A stretch of 17,342 nucleotides of DNA from Gp13-AA77 sp036521995 (GCA_036521995.1 DATDGR010000223.1:1-17342); one strand, 5' to 3'. Counted from the stretch's first letter, positions 7,843 to 14,364 are shown. Numbers and translations are program-made. The notes: generated from the sequence alone by a model not told the origin.

Positions 7843-8341
7843 GCGGTCCGGGTGGCCGGACAGGGAAAAACTGCCCGAGCGGCCACGCCGATCTAAAGGA
7901 CTTAAATCGGCACTCCGCGAAAGAAAAACCGTATAGTTTTTGTACATGTTATCCTATTTTGCAGTCATAAAGACACTGCAGCCGGGTAGGATTAGCGATC
8001 AGCCGGGTACAGGACCGACCCCGGGCTTCAGGGGCAAGAAGGCAGTCTGAGCGCCACGCTGTCAGCCGGTCGCTTCCTGCTTTGGGCGTGACAAAATTAC
8101 TCAACAGTAAATTGGATTACCAAGAAAGATACTCCATTGCATGCCGAACCCAACCGGCTGATAATCACCGTCGCTGAGCGCATCACCGATTTTTCGGGAG
8201 GAGGTCGCCACGGCGAACGTATTTCTCGCCGCAGGCTTTTCTTCCGGGATTGATTCGATCGCAACCAGAAAGACAAGGGTAACTCCCCATTTCTTTTAAA
8301 CGGGGCGGCCAGCAAACGGAGTCTTAGTCCACAGGAGAATT
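7843..8341. other. Long non-coding spacer between dehydrogenase and micro-ORF
   Basis: I see no gene in these about 500 bases. The first 100 bases hold three hairpin-capable sequences: 7852-7886, 7887-7911, and AAAAAC/GTTTTT at 7924-7941. A 10-base direct repeat CAGCCGGGTA occurs at 7979-7988 and 8000-8009, a period of 21 bases. The remainder (8010-8330) has no structure I recognise. The minus-strand open frame across 8097-8315 has no family motif and I do not call it a gene. Confidence 0.5.
7852..7911 (+). terminator. Tandem hairpins after the aldehyde dehydrogenase, possible terminator
   Basis: Ten bases after the stop codon, GTGGCCG (7852-7858) pairs with CGGCCAC (7880-7886), with an inner GGG/CCC. 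Immediately next, GCCGAT (7887-7892) pairs with ATCGGC (7906-7911). Neither is followed by a T-run, so this is not a classical intrinsic terminator. It may act with Rho or protect the 3' end of the permease-dehydrogenase mRNA. Confidence 0.35.
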
Positions 8342-8410
8342 ATGGCCATGAACATTGAACGGGTGAACACTGAAGACGATTTTGAAATTGAGCCTGAAGA
8401 CGTCAGCTAG
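8342..8410 (+). CDS. Acidic 22-residue micro-ORF, unknown
   Basis: ATG 8342 to TAG 8408-8410 encodes MAMNIERVNTEDDFEIEPED followed by VS. Eight of 22 residues are Asp or Glu and only one is Arg. AGGAG at 8333-8337 lies 4 bases before ATG 8342 and 10 bases before the in-frame ATG 8348, so one of these starts has a usable ribosome site. I do not recognise the peptide. It ends 88 bases before the GloVer gene, so it may be a leader peptide, a very small protein, or a chance frame. An acidic short peptide can recall the leader of a ribosomally made modified peptide, but no core-like tail and no modifying enzyme is nearby. Just after its stop there is a perfect TTGACA (8417-8422) without a convincing -10. 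Confidence 0.4.
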   Translation: MAMNIERVNTEDDFEIEPEDVS

Positions 8411-8498
8411 TGTTGGTTGACAGAGCCGGACCGGAGTGGCAACGTCAAAGCGCATCTCACAGTCACAACCGAGAGCCGCGGGCGGCAAAGGAGGGAAC

Positions 8499-9929
8499 AT
8501 GAGCCAACTTAACTGGAGGAACAGGGCCTTCGGTGGCTTTCTCCTCTGCGCAACGACGGCGATGGCCTTGCCAGCACAGACTTTCGAGAGACTGGATAGC
8601 TTCGACTACAGGGACGGCGCCGGCCCCGGCGCCCCGCTGGTCCAGGGCGCCGATGGGAACCTCTACGGGACAACGGTCGATGGCGGGGCGAACGGTGAGG
8701 GCGTGGTCTTCAAAATTACCCCCAGTGGCATGCTGGTGACCCTTTATAGCTTTTGCTCGGGGCGCAACTGCACGGACGGCGCGACCCCCTATGCGGGGCT
8801 GGTCCAGGCTACTGACGGCGACTTTTACGGGACGACCGGTTATGGTGGGGCCAACAACAGCGGCACGGTCTTCAGAATCACCCCCAGCGGCACGCTGACG
8901 ACGCTTTACAACTTCTGCTCAGTAATCAATTGCCTCGACGGTTCCGGCGGCTCCGCGCTGGTTCAGGGCATCGATGGAGGCTTTTACGGGACAACGTACG
9001 GAGGGGGGCCCAACCGCGAGGGGACGGTCTTCAAAGTGAGCCCGAGCGGCAAGCTGACCACGCTTCACTACTTTTGCTTGGAAACAGGTTGCCCCGACGG
9101 CTCGAACCCCAGCGCGGCTTTGGTCCGGGGCGCCGATGGGAACTTCTATGGAACGACGACCTATGGTGGGATCGATGGCGCTTATGGCACGGTCTTCAAA
9201 ATTACGCCCGGCGGCGCGCTGACGACACTGCACAGCTTCGACGCGAGCGAGGGGGGCGAACCCATCGCTCCACTCGTCCAGGGCACCGATGGGAACTTTT
9301 ACGGGACCATTAGCGGGGGTGGGATCAGGCCCTATGGGACGGTCTTCAAGATCACACCCAGCGGCGTGCTGACCACGCTTTACAGCTTTTGCTCCCAAAA
9401 GGATTGCGCGGACGGCACAGGGCCCGCAGCGGGGCTGATCCAGGCCACCGACGGAGACTTCTATGGGACAACGTACCGTGGCGGGGCGAACGGCGACGGA
9501 ACCATCTTCAAAATCACCCCCAGTGGCGCGCTGACTTCGCTGCACAGCTTCGACAGCGCGGAGGGCGTAGGCCCCGACGCCGAACTGGTCCAGGATACCA
9601 ATGGGAAGTTCTACGGTACAGCTGCCAATGGAGGGGTGGGCATTTGTGGCGATGGATGCGGCACGGTCTTCGCCCTGTCGGTCGGTCTTGGCCCATTCGT
9701 GGAGACCGCTCCCGATTCTGGCAAGGCGGGAACAGCCATCAAGATTCTCGGGACCAATCTCAGCGGCGCGATCAGTGTCAGCTTCAACGGCATTGCGGCA
9801 ACGTTCAAAGTGATGTCGGGTTCGCTAATCTCGACCACGGTCCCGGACGGCGCCACCAGCGGCAGGGTCGAGGTTACAACCCCCGGCGGCACGCTTTCGA
9901 GCAACGTGGTCTTCCGGGTGAGGCCGTGA
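8499..9929 (+). CDS. Secreted GloVer tandem-repeat protein with C-terminal IPT/TIG domain
   Basis: The start ATG 8499 has a strong AGGAGGG (8489-8495) and gives 476 residues with a signal peptide (RNRAFGGFLLCATTAMALPAQ, cut near residue 27). Seven repeats of 50-54 residues start at about residues 47, 101, 154, 208, 259, 313 and 363. Each follows the pattern LVQ(G/A)xDGNFYGTTxxGGxxxxGTVFKITPSGxLTTLYSF, the tandem repeat I know from 'GloVer' (Gloeobacter/Verrucomicrobia) proteins. Residues about 399-476 form an IPT/TIG Ig-like domain (AGTAIKILGTNLSG, VSFNGIAATF, GRVEVTTPGGT). Repeats 1, 2, 3 and 5 carry Cys-x4-Cys (86/91, 140/145, 193/198, 298/303), while repeats 4 and 6 have SFD-x-(S/A)-EG there. 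Seven such repeats would suit a seven-bladed propeller, which is inference. The molecular function is unknown; an extracellular binding role is likely. No anchor motif is seen at the C-terminus. Confidence 0.88.
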   Translation: MSQLNWRNRAFGGFLLCATTAMALPAQTFERLDSFDYRDGAGPGAPLVQGADGNLYGTTVDGGANGEGVVFKITPSGMLVTLYSFCSGRNCTDGATPYAGLVQATDGDFYGTTGYGGANNSGTVFRITPSGTLTTLYNFCSVINCLDGSGGSALVQGIDGGFYGTTYGGGPNREGTVFKVSPSGKLTTLHYFCLETGCPDGSNPSAALVRGADGNFYGTTTYGGIDGAYGTVFKITPGGALTTLHSFDASEGGEPIAPLVQGTDGNFYGTISGGGIRPYGTVFKITPSGVLTTLYSFCSQKDCADGTGPAAGLIQATDGDFYGTTYRGGANGDGTIFKITPSGALTSLHSFDSAEGVGPDAELVQDTNGKFYGTAANGGVGICGDGCGTVFALSVGLGPFVETAPDSGKAGTAIKILGTNLSGAISVSFNGIAATFKVMSGSLISTTVPDGATSGRVEVTTPGGTLSSNVVFRVRP

Positions 9930-10014
9930 ATGGACATTGCGCGGTAGACAGCCGACCGGACGGCGATGTGCCTCCGATCTCCTGCCAACCCAAACGCCTG
10001 AATTACGGGCAATC

Positions 10015-10035
10015 TGATATATTGGCGTCCGGAGG
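10015..10035 (+). promoter_or_regulatory. Extended -10 element and strong RBS of the AbrB/PIN locus
   Basis: TGaTATATT at 10015-10023 is an extended -10 pattern (TGn plus TATATT). No good -35 hexamer is found 17 bases upstream, which is tolerated by extended -10 promoters. GGAGG at 10031-10035 sits 7 bases before ATG 10043. The start site would be near 10030, giving a very short leader. Confidence 0.45.
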
Positions 10036-10042
10036 CTGTCCA

Positions 10043-10337
10043 ATGGAAGCGGCGAAAGTGGGCAAACGCGGCGCCATCATCGTTCCTGCCAGACTGCGAA
10101 GGCGGTACGGGATTGAGGAAGGCATGTTGGTCACCACCGAGGAGCGCGAGGAGGGCATCCCTGATCCGTCCTGCCGTGGTGGTACCCGTGGAACGATACA
10201 CCCCTGAGCGCAAGGCGGGGTTTCTGCTCTGTACGGCGACAACGGAGAAGGATTACCAGCGGGCGCGGAAGGAAGTGAAGGGACTTGGTCTCGATCCCGA
10301 TACAATCCCGCACCGGCGTCCTGGACATCGTGGGTAG
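10043..10337 (+). pseudogene. AbrB/VapB-type antitoxin, frameshifted
   Basis: From ATG 10043 the frame reads MEAAKVGKRGAIIVPARLRR, then RYGIEEGMLVTTEEREEGI, a SpoVT/AbrB swapped-hairpin DNA-binding domain. At the CCC run 10159-10161 one extra C moves the rest into the next frame: LIRPAVVVPVERYTPERKAG, FLLCTATTEKDYQRARKEVK, GLGLDPDTIPHRRP, ending in TAG at 10335-10337. That tail is the typical toxin-contacting C-terminus of this antitoxin group. As written, the protein keeps its DNA-binding domain, gains a 17-residue unrelated tail and stops at 10205-10207. It could therefore still bind its promoter but probably not neutralise the toxin. The repaired stop is directly followed by the PIN coding sequence, with no gap. 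Confidence 0.82.
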
Positions 10338-10751
10338 ATTGACCGTCTCTTCCTCGATGCCAACGTTCTCTTCTCCGCCGCCTACCGGCCTGACGCGGTG
10401 CTGCTTCAGTTCTGGAAGCTGAAGAACGTGATTCTGTGCTCCTCGCGATACGCACTGCCAGAAGCAAGAATCAAACTCACCGAGGAGGCGCAAAGGCGCA
10501 GGCTGGCAAGACTGGCCGGAAGCATCCAACTGTTTGACGTGATTCGCCACGAACTTCCTCGCGGTGTCGCTTTGCCGGATAAGGACGTGCCGATTTTGCT
10601 GGCCGCCACGGGCGCGAAGGCGTCGCATTTCATCACCGGCGACCTTCGGCACTTCGGGCCATATTTCGGCAGGAGTCTTGGAGGCATGTTGCTCCTGTCG
10701 CCAGGGGAGTATCTGAAGACGCGGCGTCCTCACTCGTTCCGCAGCATGTAG
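10338..10751 (+). CDS. PIN-domain toxin-like protein (VapC-type), no standard start codon
   Basis: The coding frame opens directly after the TAG of the antitoxin frame and reads IDRLFLDANVLFSAAYRPDA. The first codon is ATT, where ATG (MDRLFLDAN) would be expected. The 137-residue reading has the acidic PIN ribonuclease set: Asp7 in FLDAN, Glu42 in LPEAR, Asp83 in PDKDVPILLAA and Asp102 in ITGDLRHFG. The domain itself is uninterrupted. The first normal in-frame start, GTG 10398, would lose Asp7 and so the active site. Either ATT is used at low efficiency or the toxin is dead. PIN toxins of VapBC systems cut tRNA or rRNA and depend on an AbrB-type antitoxin, which is broken here. A single G-to-T change would explain the start. 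Confidence 0.7.
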   Translation: MDRLFLDANVLFSAAYRPDAVLLQFWKLKNVILCSSRYALPEARIKLTEEAQRRRLARLAGSIQLFDVIRHELPRGVALPDKDVPILLAATGAKASHFITGDLRHFGPYFGRSLGGMLLLSPGEYLKTRRPHSFRSM

Positions 10752-10760
10752 AGTAGTCTT

Positions 10761-12131
10761 ATGCCAACCATTCAATTAAGAACCGGAATTCCCGGTCCGC
10801 GCTCGCGGGCGCTGAGGGCCCGTCGTGAGGCCGCTGTGGCGCGCGGGGTTTCCAGCGCTCTGCCTGTTTTCGTGGCCAAAGCCGAAGGCGCGGTCCTCGA
10901 AGACGTGGACGGCAATCGACTGCTGGATTTTGCGGGTGGCATCGGGTGCCTGAACGTGGGCCATCGCGCGCCCGGCGTACTGGCCGCGATCCGGGGCCAG
11001 CTTGACCGCACTCTTCACCTCTGCTTCAGCGTCACGCCTTACGAGGGCTACGTGCGCCTGGCGGAGCGGCTGAACCGGCTCACGCCCGGCGACTTCTCTA
11101 AGAAGACCTTTCTAACCAACAGCGGGGCCGAAGCCGTGGAGAACGCCGTCAAGTTCGCCCGAGCCTACACCGGCCGGCAAGCCGTGATCTCGTTCGAGGA
11201 CGCCTTTCACGGCCGCACGCTGCTGACCATGGCGCTCACCAGCAAAACGCATCCCTACAAGGCCGGTTTCGGGCCTTTTCCGGGCGACATCTACCGCATT
11301 CCCTACGCCTACTGCTACCGGTGCTCCTACTCCCTGCGCTATCCTTCGTGCGAGATCTATTGCGCTCATCACCTCGAAGACACCTTCCGGCGCGTGGTGG
11401 CGGCTGAGTCGGTGGCCGCCGTGATTGTGGAGCCGGTGCTCGGCGAGGGCGGATTCGTGGCGCCGCCGCCCGAGTTTTTCCGCGTGCTTAGCGAAATCTG
11501 CCGGCGCCACGGCATTGTCTTCATTGCGGATGAGATCCAGACCGGTTTCGGCCGTACTGGTGCGCTCTTCGCTTCGGAGCGCTATGGCATCGAACCCGAC
11601 TTGCTGGTGATCGCCAAGTCCCTGGGCGGCGGACTTCCGATCGCGGCGGTCACAGGCCGCGCTGAGATCATGGATGCGCCGGGTCCAGGCTCGGTCGGGG
11701 GGACATTCGGAGGCAATCCACTGGCGTGTGAAGCTGCCCTGGCCGTGCTCGACTTGTTCCAAGCTGACGGCGGCGCAAACCTGATCGCCATGGCGGAGCG
11801 GATCGGCAACCGTTTTGCCGAGCGAGCCCGGACGTGGCAGCAGCGCCTGCCTCTCATCGGCGACGTGCGCGGCCTCGGCGCCATGCGAGCGCTGGAGCTG
11901 GTCCGCTCACGCGAGTCGCGCGAGCCAGCCGACGAGGAAACCAAGGCCGTGGTCCGGTACTGCTGCGAGCATGGTCTCGTCGTGTTGTCTACCGGCACTT
12001 ACGGCAACGTCATTCGCCTGCTGGTGCCGCTGGTCGTGAGGGACGATCAATTTGAAGAAGGCCTTGGTGTGCTGGGAGCGGCACTCGAATCGGTGGCGTC
12101 GTCGACAGTGGGCACCGCTGCGGCGGTATGA
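10761..12131 (+). CDS. Class III aminotransferase, 4-aminobutyrate aminotransferase-like
   Basis: The 456-residue PLP enzyme has the GABA/ornithine aminotransferase layout: NSGAEAVENAVKFARAYTGR, FHGRTLLTMALTSK, VIVEPVLGEGGF, the PLP-ring Asp257 in FIADEIQTGFGRTG and the Schiff-base Lys286 in VIAKSLGGGLPIAAVTG. GGTFGGNPLACEAAL follows. It probably transfers the omega-amino group of 4-aminobutyrate or a relative to 2-oxoglutarate in the cytoplasm. An insert with four cysteines (185, 188, 197, 201; C-x2-C-x8-C-x3-C) lies between the substrate loop and the helix following. ATG 10761 is only 9 bases after the PIN stop and has no good Shine-Dalgarno sequence, so transcription probably comes from the toxin-antitoxin promoter. 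Together with the permease and aldehyde dehydrogenase upstream it would complete an amine-to-succinate-semialdehyde route, though the substrate is not proven. Confidence 0.9.
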   Translation: MPTIQLRTGIPGPRSRALRARREAAVARGVSSALPVFVAKAEGAVLEDVDGNRLLDFAGGIGCLNVGHRAPGVLAAIRGQLDRTLHLCFSVTPYEGYVRLAERLNRLTPGDFSKKTFLTNSGAEAVENAVKFARAYTGRQAVISFEDAFHGRTLLTMALTSKTHPYKAGFGPFPGDIYRIPYAYCYRCSYSLRYPSCEIYCAHHLEDTFRRVVAAESVAAVIVEPVLGEGGFVAPPPEFFRVLSEICRRHGIVFIADEIQTGFGRTGALFASERYGIEPDLLVIAKSLGGGLPIAAVTGRAEIMDAPGPGSVGGTFGGNPLACEAALAVLDLFQADGGANLIAMAERIGNRFAERARTWQQRLPLIGDVRGLGAMRALELVRSRESREPADEETKAVVRYCCEHGLVVLSTGTYGNVIRLLVPLVVRDDQFEEGLGVLGAALESVASSTVGTAAAV

Positions 12132-12162
12132 TTTTGGACTTCGCGGAGACCCTTCCTGATAA

Positions 12163-12176
12163 AGCGCGATGAAGCC
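12163..12176. repeat. Left copy of a 14-bp direct repeat flanking the M13 gene
   Basis: AGCGCGATGAAGCC occurs here, between the convergent stops of the aminotransferase and the M13 peptidase, and again at 14327-14340 in the M13 leader, in the same orientation. On the strand of the M13 gene both read GGCTTCATCGCGCT, and the following 15 or so bases are also partly alike (GGA.GG..TC). In a 17-kb GC-rich window about one exact 14-mer repeat is expected by chance. Confidence 0.35.
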
Positions 12177-12197
12177 GGCCTGCCGTGGGCTGGGCAC

Positions 12198-14273
12198 TTA
12201 CCAGATCTGGCAGCGCATCGTTCCGGAGCGCACCATGGCGTCGCCCTCCTTGCAATCGAAGGCCTTCTGGAACTCAGACATATTCGCTGGCGCGCTGATG
12301 GCCCGAAACCGGGACAGCGGATGCGGGTCCGTGGTGGCCTGCAGGCGCTCGGCCTGTGGCCGGGCGTTCTCCGCCCAGGCCTGCCCGTAGGCCAGGAAGA
12401 AGCGCTGCTCCGGCGTGAAGCCGCCGATGAGCGGCCGCGGCTTGCCTTCCAGTGTTTTCTCTAACGCGCGGTAAGCGATGGTGAGCCCTCCCAGGTCGGC
12501 GATGCTCTCACCCAGCACCAACTTGCCATTTTCGTGCAGGTCGCCTTCCACCACGTAGCCGTCGAATTGCTTCTCCACGCACTCGGCCCGCTCATTGAAC
12601 CTCTTCTCGTCTTCCGGGGTCCACCAGTCCCGCAAGTTGCCTTGAGCGTCGAACTGGCGGCCTTCGTCATCAAAGCCGTGGGTCATTTCGTGTCCGATGA
12701 TGGCCCCCATGGCGCCGTAGTTGGAGGCGTCATCGGCCTGAGGATCGAAGAGCGGCGGCTGCAAAATGCCAGCTGGAAAGACGATTTCGTTGAGCTCCGG
12801 ATTGTAGTAGGCGTTAACGGTAGGCGGCGTCATGCCCCATTCGCCGCGATCCACCGGTTTGCCGATCTTGTTGAGGTCCCGCCGGAATTCAAACTCGGCG
12901 CCCCTCACTACGTTGAGCACATAGGGACCGCGGTCGACCTGGTAAGCCGAGTAGTCGCGCCACTTGTCGGGATAGCCGATCTTCTTTGTGAACGCCGCCA
13001 GCTTGACCAGGGCCTGCTGGCGGGTGGCCTCGCCCATCCAGGGCAGGGTCTGCAGGTCGTCGTGCAGCGTGGCCATCAGGTTGTTCACCATGTCGAGAGC
13101 GCGGGCCTTGGCTTCCGGCGGGAAGTACTTCTGAACATAAACCTGGCCCAGCGCTTCACCCAGATTGTTGTCCGTCGCCCTCACGCAGCGCTTCCAGCGC
13201 GGCAGCAGTTCCTTGGTCCCCCGCAGCACCCGTCCCGTGAAGTTGAAATCCTCATTGACGAAAGGGTCGGAAAGAGCCGGCGCAACAGCGTTCACGAGAT
13301 GCCAGCGCAGGTACGTTTTCCAATCGTCCAATGGCGCCGCTTTGAGCTGCTCGCTCACGGCCGCGAAGAATTTCGGCGCTTGAACGTCCACGAATTCGAT
13401 GTTGGGGTGGCCAATCTCATCGAAGTAAGTCGTCCAAGTGAAATTTGGCGTGAGCGCCGCCAGCTCCGCCGCGTTCATCTTGTGGTACGTCTTCTGAGGA
13501 TCGCGACGCTCGACGTTGGTGAGAGAGGCTTCAGCGAGCCTGGTCTCGAGCGCCATCACCGTCTTGGCCTCGGCCTCGGCCTTGGTGGAGTCGTCGCCCA
13601 GAAGCTCGAACATCTTGGCCACGTGCTCCACATACTGCTGGCGAATCTGCTTTGATCTGTCGTCCGTATTCGTATAATAGTCGCGATCCGGCAGGCCCAG
13701 GCCGCCCTGTGCAGCCCCACCGATCACCTGCGTGCTGTTCTTCTCGTCCTGGGTGGAGCCGAAGTTGAAGACGGCCTCCACACCCATGCCCTGGAGCCGC
13801 GCCACCTCAGCTTGAAGACCGGCGAGGTCGCCCATGGCTGCAATTCGCTCTAGCTCGGGCTCGAGGGGCTTGATGCCATCGGCGTTCACCTGGGGCTCGT
13901 TCATGCAACTCGCGTAGAAGTCGCCGATCTTCTGCTCGTTCGAGCCCGCAGTTGCATTCCGGTCCGCCGCGGCCTGCTCCAGAATCTGGTGCAGGTGCTC
14001 GCGATTTCGCTCGGACAACTCGTAAGCCGGGCTCCAGCTCGGATAGGCCGGCGGGATCGGGTTCTTCTTCTGCCATTCACCGTTAGCGTAATGGTAGAAG
14101 TCCTGGCAAGGCTTGCAGGTCTTGTCGAGCGACGCCAGATCCACACCGTGCGACTCGGCCGAGGAGTCGGGTGCTGTTGTGGCCGGGGTCGCCTGATCGG
14201 CCGGGCCGGCTCCGAAGACGGCGAAGCTGATCGCCATCGCCATGGTCAAAGTAAGCACACGAGTCCACCGCAT
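12198..14273 (-). CDS. Secreted M13-family (neprilysin/PepO-type) zinc metallopeptidase
   Basis: The 691-residue protein starts at ATG 14273 with GGGAG about 8 bases upstream and a signal peptide (VLTLTMAMAISFAVFGA). The mature enzyme begins with a low-complexity Pro/Thr/Ser linker. It carries the M13 N-domain (DKTCKPCQDFYHYANGEW; GGLGLPDRDYY), NAYYNPELNEIVFPAGILQPP, the zinc site HEMTH (His528, Glu529, His532), the third ligand Glu589 with Asp593 in ESIADLGG, and the C-terminal CQIW that closes M13 proteases. Such enzymes cleave short peptides outside the cytoplasm and are numerous in Acidobacteriota. The usual N-terminal DPCDDFYxYACGxW is modified here: Cys-x2-Cys comes before DFY, and ANG replaces ACG, so the disulfide pattern differs from neprilysin. 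It is monocistronic and convergent with the aminotransferase gene (66 bases between stops). Confidence 0.95.
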   Translation of the reverse strand: MRWTRVLTLTMAMAISFAVFGAGPADQATPATTAPDSSAESHGVDLASLDKTCKPCQDFYHYANGEWQKKNPIPPAYPSWSPAYELSERNREHLHQILEQAAADRNATAGSNEQKIGDFYASCMNEPQVNADGIKPLEPELERIAAMGDLAGLQAEVARLQGMGVEAVFNFGSTQDEKNSTQVIGGAAQGGLGLPDRDYYTNTDDRSKQIRQQYVEHVAKMFELLGDDSTKAEAEAKTVMALETRLAEASLTNVERRDPQKTYHKMNAAELAALTPNFTWTTYFDEIGHPNIEFVDVQAPKFFAAVSEQLKAAPLDDWKTYLRWHLVNAVAPALSDPFVNEDFNFTGRVLRGTKELLPRWKRCVRATDNNLGEALGQVYVQKYFPPEAKARALDMVNNLMATLHDDLQTLPWMGEATRQQALVKLAAFTKKIGYPDKWRDYSAYQVDRGPYVLNVVRGAEFEFRRDLNKIGKPVDRGEWGMTPPTVNAYYNPELNEIVFPAGILQPPLFDPQADDASNYGAMGAIIGHEMTHGFDDEGRQFDAQGNLRDWWTPEDEKRFNERAECVEKQFDGYVVEGDLHENGKLVLGESIADLGGLTIAYRALEKTLEGKPRPLIGGFTPEQRFFLAYGQAWAENARPQAERLQATTDPHPLSRFRAISAPANMSEFQKAFDCKEGDAMVRSGTMRCQIW

Positions 14274-14326
14274 ATTTCACTCCCAATCTGTTAGAGTCTG
14301 GCAAACCTGGGACGCCGTCCGGCAAC

Positions 14327-14340
14327 AGCGCGATGAAGCC
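14327..14340. repeat. Right copy of the 14-bp direct repeat flanking the M13 gene
   Basis: AGCGCGATGAAGCC here equals 12163-12176. This copy lies in the predicted 5' leader of the M13 mRNA, between the -10 box and the start codon. Confidence 0.35.
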
Positions 14341-14364
14341 CAACCTCGGGTCTGCGAAGAGACT

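Noticed and set aside
7924..7941. AAAAAC/GTTTTT hairpin as intrinsic terminator
   Set aside because: The stem is A/T only and too weak; there is no GC-rich stem followed by a T-run.
8097..8315. 72-codon minus-strand open frame in the long spacer
   Set aside because: No recognisable motif, no ribosome site, and composition like non-coding DNA.
8417..8446. Promoter for the GloVer gene at TTGACA 8417-8422
   Set aside because: The -35 is perfect, but the best -10 at 16-18 bases spacing matches only about two consensus positions, so I do not list it as a promoter.
10159..10161. Programmed +1 frameshift in the AbrB-type antitoxin
   Set aside because: The zero frame has no stop or rare-codon stall at the shift point and the site does not match known slippery sequences, so simple decay or sequence error is more likely.
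12534..13655. 373-codon plus-strand open frame inside the M13 gene
   Set aside because: It is antisense to the HEMTH and CQIW regions of an unmistakable metallopeptidase and contains no domain of its own.
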